Assembly: GCA_030549335.1 (NCBI GenBank)
Contig: JAUKPH010000026.1
Location: 2,542,001 to 2,606,000, forward strand
From: Pontederia crassipes
Lineage: Eukaryota; Streptophyta; Magnoliopsida; Commelinales; Pontederiaceae
DNA length: 64,000 bases
Direction: 5' to 3'
In this document: in pieces, positions 59,401-64,000 of the stretch
Numbering within the stretch: the stretch's first letter is position 1
Layout: each line of letters starts with the position of its first letter
Translations under genes and position numbers: made by a program
The notes under the pieces: generated by a model
The model's input: only the letters and a program-made list of their open reading frames with translations
What the model was told of the DNA's origin: nothing
Databases searched by the model: none

Positions 59401-62400
59401 TTTTAATATTGTGAATTTATTATTGTATTAATTTTTTATATATTAATAATGAAAGTTATTTATTGATGTGTTAATTTTTCATGAATTAATTATATTGATG
59501 TGTCTGTTATTATTACAATTTGTTAAGGTTGTGAATTAATATATATATAATTAAATAGGTATTAATATCATGAAGTGTGATGTTAAAATTATAAATTTGG
59601 ACATGTATTATTGCATTTTGTACTTATAAGTTCAAAGAGAATTTGCATTTCACTACTAATATCATGAATTTATATATATTATTATATATTAATATATAGA
59701 TTTTAATATTAAAAAATAATCTGGTAGAATCGGCCGTGTCGTGTTACGTGTTCACGATTTACGAGTTTTTTCGGCCTTCCGTGTCGAGTCCGTTTTACGT
59801 GTTTGACAACACTGCCTTTGATGGCGCTGCTACCTGTCGAGGATTCTGCAAGGGTGGTTGAGGAGAGAATCTTAACAGCCCACATGCTCTGGTGCAGCTA
59901 GAGAGAGAACACGAGGAAAGAGGAGGGTGCTACGCTAACTGTTGGACTTCCCATTGTGGAGAGCAATGTTGTCAAACATGTAAATCGAACACGACATGAG
60001 GGCCGGGAAAAAACGTAAATCGTGAACACGTAGCACAACACGACCGATTCTACCATATTATTTTTCTATATATTTCTGTTTCCATCTCCTGAACCCTAAC
60101 CACATGCCATTTTCCTTTACCTAAATCTGTAACACATTTGTAACATTCTATACAACCATACAATATACAACAACAACAACAACAAAGCCTTATCCCACTA
60201 GGTGGGGTCGGCTACATGGATCATACGACGCTTCGTTGATCCATGTTCATGAGATTCGACAAGGTTTTACGTTCGCTGTCGGGGCCTAACACAACCCTCC
60301 TCCTTTATCCGGGCTTGGGACCGGCTATAAAACATAGGCGGAGTTATACAACCATACAATATAATCAAAACTTAATTAAGCATGCAAGGAGAATAACTGC
60401 TACTTATATAATCCTAACTTAAAGTTTTAAACAGGCTTAAACAATTACTTATATAATCCTATATTCCTATTCCTAACTTAAATTCATAGACTCATACACC
60501 TGTCTCCCTCTTCACGCGGCTTGCAAGCCCTGCGTGAGCAGGGAGACCTTGGTGCAGGCCTCTCTGCTGCACTGCACGAGCAGGGAGACTGACTTCTGGC
60601 ATCCATGATCATCAATTAAAAAAGAATAGCTATTTAATATATAATATACACAAAAATTAGTTTACACGAATGAACAGTAACGGGAGAGTTTTCACTTTAA
60701 AATCTGTCATCCATGATGTGTTGAACATGTTAAATCACTCCTGGCATGACTTTAAATGCTATGTGCTGTCGACTCATGTATTTTTTAATTTATTTTGTTG
60801 TTCAGTACTTTACTTGCATTCAGATGTTTTTTTAAACTTTCTCTTGCGTTCTGTACATGAAGTACAAAACAAATAAAAGACAGATTGGAAAAAATGATGG
60901 AAATGAATACACATACCTGTAAACATGCCGTCGAAAAGCTTGATTTTTTCCCTTTCGCCCATCTGTCTTCGTCCTTCTGTTCCCTATCATCACTTTTTTT
61001 GGATTTTGTCTAAGGCCCTAGAATTTTTTAAAGGCCCAAAAGTTGACAAGTTAAATAAACGCACCCGCACCCGAAGTAATACGGGTACGTACCCACGCGT
61101 ACCCGAATCATAACGAGCTATACTTGTACCTGACACATAAACTAGTACAGGTACTCCTGGGTAACTGGAGTACCCATGCATCAGATAATGCCATCTATTT
61201 GGCGGTGGTGAGAAACTTGGCGAATCGACTTCTGGAAGTTTTGAGCTCTCTTGTTCATCCCGTACAATCAACTTTTATATGTTGTCGTGCTATCACTAAT
61301 AGTTCACGAAGGCTTCCGAGATTGGTTCATTCTAGAAAAGGTCTAGTAGATGTGGTTTCCTTTGGAAGGTTGACTTTTCCAAGGCTTATTCCTTGGATCC
61401 TTGGATTGGGCATTCTTATGAGCTCCCTTCAGCATCGTGATTTCCTTCCAGTGTGGATTTCTTGGATGAAACAGTGCGCATGCAATGTTTCTTTCTCGGT
61501 TCTAATTAATCACGGACCAATAGGTGGATGGGTCCAACCCCAACATGGTGTCAGACAGGGATGTCCTTTGGCACCCATGCTATTTGTTCTTGTCGTGGAT
61601 GCGATCGTTAGATGCGCTTTCGCAGCTTGTGAAGCTGGAATTATTTCGGGTTTTTCTTCAGACAAGGATCAAGGTACTCTTGTTCCTCTACTACAATATG
61701 TTGATCACACTATTTTTTATAGAGAGAAATCTGCTATCTAATGGTGTGTGGACTCCACAATTCAATGCTAATCTTTTCGTTGAGCGGGTGGAGGAACTCT
61801 TCACTTTCATGGGGTAGTTTGAAGGCATATCACATAGTAGTTCTCTCAAGGACTCGTGGATTTGGTCATTTGGTCAATTTTCTATCACTAAAGTACACTT
61901 CTCACTAATGACATTCAACTAGAGGATACCGACTTGCGGACTGGCTGCACCATGAGAATTTTTGTGTGGCTACTCCTGACGTGGATGACCTCCAACACAT
62001 TGCTACAGAGATGGGTTCCTGAGGCGAATACAACCTTTGTATTTTTTTGGTGCGTTAGATGAGGACATTGATTGCTTTTCTTTGAATGCGTGATGGCATG
62101 AGAGGTGTGGCAAAGATTTGGTTTCTCAGGGTCTGCCCCTTGGTCATTAATCCTATTTTGGAGCTCTTTCCAAACAAGATGTGCGAACCAAAATCAAATC
62201 CAAGTGTACAGTACCAAAAGACGTCGAGTGGCCCCTTTTTCTTTTTTATGGGCTATTTGGATCCAAGGTAATGGATGCATTTTTAGGGGTGAGAAGTTAT
62301 ATGTTGAGAATATTTGTAGCAATGACTGAGAAGAAGATGGGTGATGAGGGACTAAGTTTGTCTGTACATTATTGTAATATACCAACTTTTAATAAAATGG

Positions 62401-63735
62401 ATGATTACAAATGGTTATCATCCTTTGCTCTCTCAAAAAAATGATAAAATTCTCGTAGTAGTTAGTTGGGATAGAACTTAAATAATTTAATTACTAGTTT
62501 CCGACAATGGTGTGAAAAAAGAATTTGAATTGGTCGTGAAATCAAAGTCAGGGGTTGTGAAATCAAAGAATTACTACAACCATGACTTGATTTTCATGAT
62601 CCGCAAAATCTTGTATTTTGATCTCTTTTTCCATTGTGTAATTTTTTTCAACTATTTTTCTTCTATTTTCAAATGATTTTTCTACAAATTAGCATAAAAT
62701 TTGTACTTTGATGACTCAAAGAAATAAAAGAAAATAAATAATATAATTGTTGCATGCTATCACAAAATTAACCGAAATGAAACTAAATACAGGTTTAATT
62801 ATATATTGAATATGCATGCATCAATTATTCTCATCACAATGCACAATTTATCCTGAATAATGTGGATATTGACTACCTATGCTTTTATTACTTTGTTGTG
62901 TTTATTGTAATGTGAACCCCCCACTACGCCACACCCACGGCCCCAAATATGCTATGACAAATTTAATGTCTAGTTCTATATTTTTTTTATTACTTTGTAT
63001 GTATCAGTTATTCCTCTCATTTGAGGTGTCACATTGTTGCCCATTTAGTCTTTTATATTACTTTAGAATATGTTTCAGATTTCTTTTAGCGTTTGGGTTT
63101 ATCTAGTATGTTCCTGCAGGGACGATTTTTCTTCATCTATGTGTTTCTTGGCTCAGTTAGTGAAGAAAGTTCAACATTACATCGGCTTATGTATGCTTCG
63201 ACGCATGTTGGTTGAAGATGCAAACAAATCGAGGTGAGGCATCCTTTTCAAGCTGATGGCATGACACCTTACAATACTTATTAGTATGCTGCAACTTGAG
63301 CATGTTCTACTGCTAATTTCAGAAAGATATGCACTCCTTTCTGTCCATACATTTGGTTTGGGATCAGAGTCTGGTGCATTAGCTAAGTGTATCGCCATGT
63401 AAATAAAATCAAGAAAAGCTTGTGGAGTACATCATATTTTCAAAATCTTGAATGAGAACCTGATGCTGATATAACCTACATTTACAATGAGTATTTGCTG
63501 GCATTTAAATGATTTAATCACCATCGTGATGTTATCTTCTCTTTGTTTCAGACATTCTTTTGGGTACCCTGATAGGGACAACACTGTGACAGCTCGTTTG
63601 GTTGGCGGTATTGATGCGTTCATTAAGTTAACTCAAGACTGGCCGATATCTGGTTCACCGTTAAAGTTGCTGTCAATTAAAACTTCTGATAGTGATTCCA
63701 AAAGTATCTCCCTGAGCTTTCTTTGTAGGGTCAAG
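27460..63735 (+). CDS. Conserved plant coiled-coil protein of unknown function, 11 exons, 3' end beyond the window
   Basis: Exons: 27460-27533, 27612-27720, 27834-27897, 28091-28192, 28850-28914, 29355-29450, 35638-35717, 36251-36467, 48233-48288, 63120-63233, 63552-63735. All junctions are GT-AG and phases agree, giving 1161 nt or 387 codons with no stop. Residues 1-60 are polar, 61-190 form a Lys/Glu-rich coiled coil ([40 protein letters not shown]), and about 195-387 are a mixed alpha/beta region with [58 protein letters not shown] and [12 protein letters not shown] know similar uncharacterised plant proteins but no function; the layout recalls small kinetochore or scaffold subunits, which is speculation. 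The start is the first ATG in GCGATGGCC context. The intron after 63735 (GTATGT) leads to an exon outside the window. Confidence 0.85.
30361..31740 (+). pseudogene. Copia gag and protease region, broken
   Basis: The frame opens [14 protein letters not shown] and continues with [19 protein letters not shown], a UBN2-type gag. Several in-frame stops follow (30562, 30763, 30886, 31033). The gag has [17 protein letters not shown] sequence, [10 protein letters not shown] and a Gly/Arg-rich [20 protein letters not shown] block near 30970. The protease area near 31310 has [11 protein letters not shown] where the active site D-S-G-A is expected, then [15 protein letters not shown] and [17 protein letters not shown]. 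The text ends at the pre-integrase motif C-E-A-C-Q (31735) where the LINE is inserted. Confidence 0.85.
31754..34640 (-). mobile_element. LINE (L1-type), 5' truncated, nested in the Copia element
   Basis: On the minus strand the copy runs from about 34640 to a poly(A) seen as T10 at 31754. The order is endonuclease (34546-33944: [32 protein letters not shown]), a degraded thumb/palm region, RT (33580-32803: [65 protein letters not shown]) and zinc-finger RVT (32433-31966: [40 protein letters not shown]). The tail holds a hairpin and TTTTTTCTCCTC. ORF1 and the start of endonuclease are missing. Frames shift several times. L1 elements use nick-primed reverse transcription; this copy is dead. 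Confidence 0.9.
34740..35365. mobile_element. Decayed DNA-transposon-like end with a GC-rich insert
   Basis: 34750-34930 has the recurring phrase CTAAACTATCACGATTTTT and CAATTTGATCCTTCCGTTCA, which I know from non-autonomous plant elements (MULE- or MITE-like ends). The opposite end is missing. From 35010 the sequence becomes very GC-rich with G- and C-runs and a strong hairpin. Several GC-favoured open frames on both strands here are composition artefacts. Confidence 0.4.
35103..35169. repeat. 30-bp near-perfect GC-rich hairpin
   Basis: The left arm 35103-35132 and the right arm 35140-35169 pair with one mismatch around the 7-base loop GTTCGCT. The arm core is GCGCCGGCGTGCGCAGGG. Half-arm copies (GTGCGCAGGGAAAGAGCGA) recur at about 35266 and 35319. 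Confidence 0.9.
35638..36467 (+). CDS. Exons 7-8 of the large host gene
   Basis: Exon 7 (35638-35717) encodes [19 protein letters not shown] and on to STFQ, closing the coiled coil. Exon 8 (36251-36467) is the longest exon, with [20 protein letters not shown] and later [19 protein letters not shown], the start of the C-terminal folded region. The 533-bp intron 7 has no recognised element. Exon 7 lies only 136 bp after the 3' LTR of the intron 6 Copia element. Confidence 0.88.
37024..37545 (-). mobile_element. 5'-truncated LINE copy in intron 8
   Basis: This is the same family as the LINE at 31754: T10, then the reversed hairpin, a (TA)n tract, and the end of ORF2. The minus frame 37421-37170 has CPEKCGDS-/[32 protein letters not shown] and [14 protein letters not shown], the C-terminus of ORF2. 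Similarity to the 31754 copy stops at about 37545. No clear target duplication was found at the edges. Confidence 0.85.
37856..38740 (-). mobile_element. LTR of a minus-strand Gypsy-like element
   Basis: The 885-bp repeat starts TGTCACCACTATTGC and ends ACGCCCCGTGACA in plus orientation, so its ends are inverted TGTCAC/GTGACA. In element sense the purine tract GGTGGAGGAGAA (38741-38752) comes just before TGTCACGGGGCG, which marks it as the 3' LTR. The LTR is rather GC-rich. No second LTR was found before 41045. Confidence 0.72.
38741..41044 (-). mobile_element. Internal region of the minus-strand LTR element, mostly non-coding
   Basis: No protease, RT or integrase motif could be read on either strand. 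The minus frame 38955-38719 ends close to the purine tract and is Glu/Ala-rich ([20 protein letters not shown]), possibly the last part of a protein. Upstream in element sense is a tandem repeat block (39190-39850), then sequence with open frames on both strands and no recognised domain. A large-LTR derivative without pol is one reading; a gag I cannot recognise is another. The 5' end is lost where the RTE fragment begins. Confidence 0.5.
39190..39850 (-). repeat. About 210-bp tandem repeats in the minus-strand LTR element
   Basis: The phrase GTCGCTATAGTGAGCGAC and variants occurs at 39351, 39573 and 39781 (spacing 222 and 208). A second phrase around TGCAAATGGCTGCAACGTAG occurs at about 39200, 39433, 39629. 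So there are three units plus a partial one. On the minus strand the units stay open and read as diverged protein repeats ([26 protein letters not shown]). Either a repeated coding segment or a non-coding array could give this. Confidence 0.8.
41045..41805 (+). pseudogene. RTE endonuclease fragment fused to Gypsy sequence
   Basis: The frame 41060-41608 is a good RTE apurinic-type endonuclease: [35 protein letters not shown] (the usual GGDLN is GRDLN), [35 protein letters not shown] and [20 protein letters not shown]. After a stop at 41606 it continues with [20 protein letters not shown] and HLDNSSD to about 41805. It then changes without a gap into Gypsy pol at residues [11 protein letters not shown]. 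The upstream end of the endonuclease and the whole RT are missing. The clade matches the RTE at 1959, which has the opposite part, but nothing shows the two were once one copy. Confidence 0.85.
41806..42497 (+). pseudogene. Gypsy pol with RT-integrase internal deletion, copy 1
   Basis: The frame reads [35 protein letters not shown] and [19 protein letters not shown], the first part of RT. At about 42038 it passes directly, in frame, to [15 protein letters not shown], then [20 protein letters not shown], the end of integrase, and [20 protein letters not shown]. The region between, with RT catalytic YVDD, RNase H and the integrase DDE core, is gone. The frame is open from 41700 to the stop at 42497. 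LSS-type Ser/Glu tail follows. The 3' LTR starts at 42510. The same junction is found in copy 2 at about 56489. Confidence 0.9.
42510..43080 (+). mobile_element. 3' LTR of Gypsy copy 1
   Basis: It starts TGTTAGGAGTCTTAATGCTG and ends CTTAACGCTGCGTCA. A 52-bp unit (AGGAGTCCTAATGCTGATAG...TTTATTTTTCTT) is repeated about three times at its start, and a TATA-like CCTATATATTGG sits near 42757. It aligns along its length with the LTRs at 53910 and 56956. Its right edge directly meets LINE ORF1 sequence, so the element or its ancestor inserted into that LINE. Confidence 0.9.
43081..44990 (-). pseudogene. LINE ORF1 and 5' region
   Basis: The long minus frame 44558-43566 contains [15 protein letters not shown] followed by two zinc knuckles, [14 protein letters not shown] and [14 protein letters not shown], spaced as in plant L1 ORF1 proteins that bind RNA. 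After frame changes, 43413-43078 has [20 protein letters not shown], a DUF4283-like segment. The sequence is GC-rich, which creates long shadow frames on the plus strand (for example 44084-44740). It is cut off at 43080 by the Gypsy LTR; the rest of the LINE (ORF2) is not adjacent on the left. Confidence 0.75.
45000..46390 (+). pseudogene. LINE ORF2 3' part (zinc-finger RVT region), plus strand
   Basis: After scattered fragments, 45658-45876 reads [20 protein letters not shown] and [20 protein letters not shown], the typical segment before the ORF2 zinc finger. It continues in other frames with [22 protein letters not shown] sequence near 45900, [12 protein letters not shown] near 46015 and [14 protein letters not shown] and LLREWASL at 46200-46310. 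There are many stops and shifts. A solo LTR interrupts the copy at 45308-45606. The orientation is opposite to the neighbouring ORF1, so these are different LINE copies. Confidence 0.75.
45308..45606 (+). mobile_element. Solo LTR (299 bp) with 5-bp target site duplication
   Basis: It begins TGATGTAGGATAGATATG and ends CCCCGCTGCATCA, flanked by CTTTC at 45303-45307 and 45607-45611. A TATA-like GCCTATAAATAGGC lies in the middle (45423-45436) and is itself a palindrome. Small size suits a Copia or small Ty3 family. It is nested in LINE ORF2 remains. Confidence 0.9.
46565..46981 (-). mobile_element. Two LINE 3' tails side by side
   Basis: The first (46565-46635) is a 70-bp tail only: T-run, reversed hairpin GACGACTAGCAAGGTGGTAGTCGTC and a short flank. 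The second (46636-46981) is the same family as the LINEs at 31754 and 37024: T8, GAGGAGAAAAAG, hairpin, a (TA)12 tract, and the end of ORF2. Similarity to the 37024 copy ends after AAAAAGTCTCTGG. Both are severely 5' truncated. The second inserted next to or into the first. Confidence 0.82.
46982..48232 (+). other. Intron 8 sequence before exon 9, no gene recognised
   Basis: No coding motif was seen. Some phrases (TGTCCTTCTGTTGCCGTTAC, ATTTTAACTTAATTAGGTGT) look like worn LTR or LINE remains. The last 60 bp form a pyrimidine-rich branch and acceptor region (TTTGTGTCTTCCTCAG) for exon 9. Confidence 0.45.
48233..48288 (+). CDS. Exon 9 of the large host gene (56 bp, isolated)
   Basis: The exon encodes [18 protein letters not shown] plus two bases and keeps the phase between exon 8 (phase 0 end) and exon 10. 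Acceptor TTCCTCAG and donor AGGTAATT are good. It sits between an 11.8-kb and a 14.8-kb intron, so automated gene models are likely to miss it. The sequence KNIKIFPCDV across the exon 8/9 junction is smooth. Confidence 0.85.
48289..49944 (+). other. Intron 9 first part, no gene recognised
   Basis: AT-rich intronic sequence with short chance frames only. There is a T14 tract at 48457-48470. I see no terminal repeats or coding motifs. Confidence 0.5.
49954..51216. mobile_element. Non-autonomous Mutator-like element (Pack-MULE candidate)
   Basis: AGAAACAAT is repeated at 49945-49953 and 51217-51225, a 9-bp duplication typical of Mutator-like elements. The ends are long inverted repeats of about 200 bp: GAGTAAATTTCAGTGATGGT at the left and its complement ACCATCACTGAAATTTACTC at the right, continuing through GGTCGCGGTCATCGCGACCG and ATGTGTCATTTC on the left. 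The 0.84-kb core (50160-51000) is GC-rich, unlike its flanks, and holds gene-like sequence on the minus strand. No transposase is present. Confidence 0.9.
50426..50960 (-). pseudogene. Gene fragment carried by the MULE
   Basis: On the minus strand, allowing one frame change near 50690, the text reads [20 protein letters not shown], then [20 protein letters not shown] and [20 protein letters not shown], followed by a possible splice donor AAAGGTAATTTC at about 50542. The helical, repeat-like pattern recalls pentatricopeptide repeat proteins, which I offer as a guess. About 100 bp (GATGAGGTCGGGGGTTGGT...) occur twice, at about 50365 and 50851, so the fragment has an internal duplication. No intact product is likely. 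Confidence 0.5.
51310..53480 (-). pseudogene. Athila-like Gypsy gag and protease fragment
   Basis: Reading leftwards: gag at 53302-52994 ([45 protein letters not shown]), a zinc-finger-like [12 protein letters not shown] at 52775-52810 with [11 protein letters not shown] linker, and protease-region text at about 51540-51340 ([40 protein letters not shown]). The gag-PR order and spacing fit an Athila/Tat lineage element. Frames are interrupted and RT is absent; the left end meets the MULE flank. No LTR was found. Confidence 0.8.
53817..53909 (+). pseudogene. Last 90 bp of a Gypsy internal region, left of a shared LTR
   Basis: The sequence from GATGTAGATCCTGTTGAGAA to TGAAGAATC equals the end of the Gypsy pol and its 3' flank at 42417 and 56863, encoding [19 protein letters not shown]. 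It shows that an LTR at 53910 was also the 3' LTR of another, now mostly deleted, element. The copy is cut at about 53817, next to unrelated sequence. Confidence 0.9.
53910..54470 (+). mobile_element. Shared middle LTR of the Gypsy tandem
   Basis: It starts TGGTAGGAGTCCTAATGCTG and ends TTACCGCTGCATCA, 561 bp, the same length as the LTR at 56956. It has the 52-bp tandem units at its start, a TATA-like CCATATATATTGG near 54151 and the R/U5 text GGCCTAGGGTTTGCTCTTGG near 54408. The 12-base primer site starts at 54473. Confidence 0.92.
54473..54484 (+). promoter_or_regulatory. Primer binding site of Gypsy copy 2
   Basis: TGGTATCAGAGC matches initiator methionine tRNA and starts two bases after the LTR. 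The gag start codon follows at 54498. Confidence 0.92.
54498..56949 (+). pseudogene. Gypsy gag-PR-deltaRT-integrase tail, copy 2
   Basis: Gag starts [20 protein letters not shown], has a TGA at 54644, then [30 protein letters not shown] and ASAWWEQIQ, a frameshift near 55045, and the zinc knuckle [14 protein letters not shown] at 55424. Protease has [20 protein letters not shown] (55693) and [13 protein letters not shown] (55912). RT begins QVDELIKK, a TGA at 56332, [20 protein letters not shown] and [20 protein letters not shown]. It then jumps in frame at about 56489 to [13 protein letters not shown], the end of integrase. A 13-codon segment before ENQISQ is also missing relative to copy 1. 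Catalytic RT, RNase H and integrase core are absent, so it needed enzymes from elsewhere. Confidence 0.92.
56956..57516 (+). mobile_element. 3' LTR of Gypsy copy 2
   Basis: From TGTTAGGAGTCCTAATGCTG to TTACCGCTGCGTCA, 561 bp, nearly identical to the middle LTR at 53910. Few differences are visible by eye, so this copy is young compared with the elements around it. After it the sequence changes to LINE-like ORF1 remains. Confidence 0.92.
57517..58499 (+). pseudogene. LINE ORF1-like frame, split by the hAT element
   Basis: Near 57660 a frame gives [17 protein letters not shown], a zinc knuckle. A second frame (57673-58499) is open for 275 codons with [33 protein letters not shown] and [20 protein letters not shown], the last being DUF4283-like as in plant L1 ORF1. 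It stays open into the hAT element only by chance. Joining across the hAT target site (58499 to 59823) continues the frame for about 26 codons ([20 protein letters not shown]) to a stop at 59899. It could instead be a captured host gene; the order zinc knuckle then DUF4283-like favours LINE. Confidence 0.55.
58500..59814. mobile_element. Non-autonomous hAT transposon with 8-bp target site duplication
   Basis: CCTTTGAT is repeated at 58492-58499 and 59815-59822. The ends CAAGGTTGTCAAAAACGCG and GTTTGACAACACTG form imperfect inverted repeats of the hAT (Tip100-like) type CAGTGTTGTCAAA. The interior has no transposase. It has three zones: a CTG/CCG-rich segment with a 63-bp direct duplication (58760-58890), a pure pyrimidine CTCTCCCTTTCTC zone (58920-59230), and an AT-rich zone (59310-59720). 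The long open frames in the pyrimidine zone are low-complexity artefacts. Confidence 0.88.
59964..60055. repeat. Inverted copy of the hAT right end
   Basis: From CAATGTTGTCAAACATG to CGACCGATTCTACCA the sequence is the reverse complement, with few changes, of the hAT right end at 59722-59814. The other end of this copy is missing. Two hAT termini thus face each other across 149 bp of the ORF1-like sequence. Confidence 0.82.
60168..60344 (-). mobile_element. Au SINE with perfect 19-bp target site duplication
   Basis: The sequence TATACAACCATACAATATA occurs exactly at 60149-60167 and 60345-60363. The 177-bp body, in element sense, begins AACTCCGCCTATGTTTTAT-like (head), has TAGCCGGTCCCAAGCCCGGA and TTGTGTTAGGCCCCGACAGC, and ends ATGTAGCCGACCCCACCTAG, GGGATAAGGCTTTG and TTG repeats. 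This is the Au SINE family, found widely in flowering plants and mobilised by RTE-type LINEs with the same tail. The flawless duplication points to a recent insertion. Confidence 0.95.
60364..61189. other. Intron 9 stretch with decayed repeats
   Basis: No gene recognised. 60500-60600 has duplicated GAGCAGGGAGAC words. 61055-61170 is built of GGGTAC/GTACCC-type words (ACGGGTACGTACCCACGCG, GTACCCG, GGTACTCCTGGGTAAC), which recalls the ends of small hAT-like elements. A clear end or duplication was not found. Confidence 0.45.
61190..62441 (+). mobile_element. LINE (L1-type), internally deleted, plus strand
   Basis: RT text reads [41 protein letters not shown], then [20 protein letters not shown] and a catalytic-site area with YVDHTIF instead of the usual A-D-D. 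After losses the zinc-finger RVT end appears near 62080-62300: [23 protein letters not shown] and [20 protein letters not shown]. The 3' end has the hairpin GATGATTACAAATGGTTATC and CTCTCAAAAAAA. It is related to the LINE at 31754 but a different subfamily. Frames are broken. Confidence 0.85.
62442..63119 (+). other. End of intron 9, no element recognised
   Basis: AT-rich intron sequence without coding motifs. The last 20 bases, TAGTATGTTCCTGCAG, form the acceptor of exon 10. Confidence 0.5.
63120..63735 (+). CDS. Exons 10-11 of the large host gene
   Basis: Exon 10 (63120-63233) encodes [20 protein letters not shown] and on to [13 protein letters not shown]. Exon 11 (63552-63735) encodes [40 protein letters not shown] and [10 protein letters not shown], ending at the donor AAGGTATG. 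The frame is open at the end and the remaining sequence to 64000 is intron, so the C-terminus lies outside. Both introns here have strong sites (CTGCAG, GTTTCAG). Confidence 0.88.
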
Positions 63736-64000
63736 GTATGTTTTTTTTCTGATTATTAACTTTCTTTCATTTGCTTTTATATGTTCGTATATTTAAGCAT
63801 GATAGGCATTCAAAAGTGTTCTCACCATCGCCTGATGGATTGGCACTCACCAGTTGCCTCCCATGGGATCGCTTTGCCAATTATGGCAGCACAGGGTGGT
63901 GTTGTGTGCGTTTATTGTGTGACTTATTATGTGTTAGTGACACGTTAACATGGAAACTGGTTCAGTTTAACAGAATTTGTTTTCTATTTGAAAGACGACC

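Overview
This is a nuclear window from a flowering plant; the species cannot be fixed from the sequence. The evidence is GT-AG introns with plant-type proteins, an Au-type SINE, CACTA, hAT and MULE DNA transposons, and the plant LTR lineages Copia/SIRE-like, Copia/Tork-like, Athila-like and other Ty3/Gypsy. Almost everything outside two host genes is transposon, mostly broken and often nested.

Layout. 1-4.8 kb: a 5'-truncated LINE, an internally deleted RTE element, a tRNA-derived SINE and, at 4704-4826 (+), the terminal exon of a RAD5-type SNF2 helicase gene. 4.8-7.4 kb: AT-rich sequence without a gene. 7.4-17.5 kb (-): two Copia elements joined through a chimeric LTR, with a CACTA element inside the first. 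17.5-26.2 kb: Athila-like pol (-), LTR-like repeats and two solo LTRs with 5-bp target duplications. 27.46 kb to beyond the window end (+): one host gene whose 11 visible exons give a continuous 387-residue frame. Its introns 6 (6.2 kb), 8 (11.8 kb) and 9 (14.8 kb) are filled with transposons.

Inside those introns are a Copia element carrying a LINE; LINE tails; a minus-strand LTR element with about 210-bp tandem repeats; an RTE endonuclease fused to a Gypsy fragment; LINE ORF1 remains; a solo LTR; a MULE that seems to carry a gene fragment; Athila gag-PR; a Gypsy element in a shared-LTR tandem; a hAT element inside a LINE ORF1-like frame; an Au SINE with a perfect target duplication; and a further LINE.

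The most notable signals are (1) a Gypsy family in which two copies share the same in-frame deletion, joining the start of reverse transcriptase to the end of integrase; (2) SINE and LINE pairs that share 3' tails, including an RTE copy whose head equals the Au SINE head; (3) a recombinant Copia LTR packed with CGGTCGACCG palindromes; and (4) the host gene kept splice-competent, as far as exons can be read, around more than 32 kb of intronic insertions. No CRISPR array, rRNA, tRNA gene or bacterial-type operon was seen.
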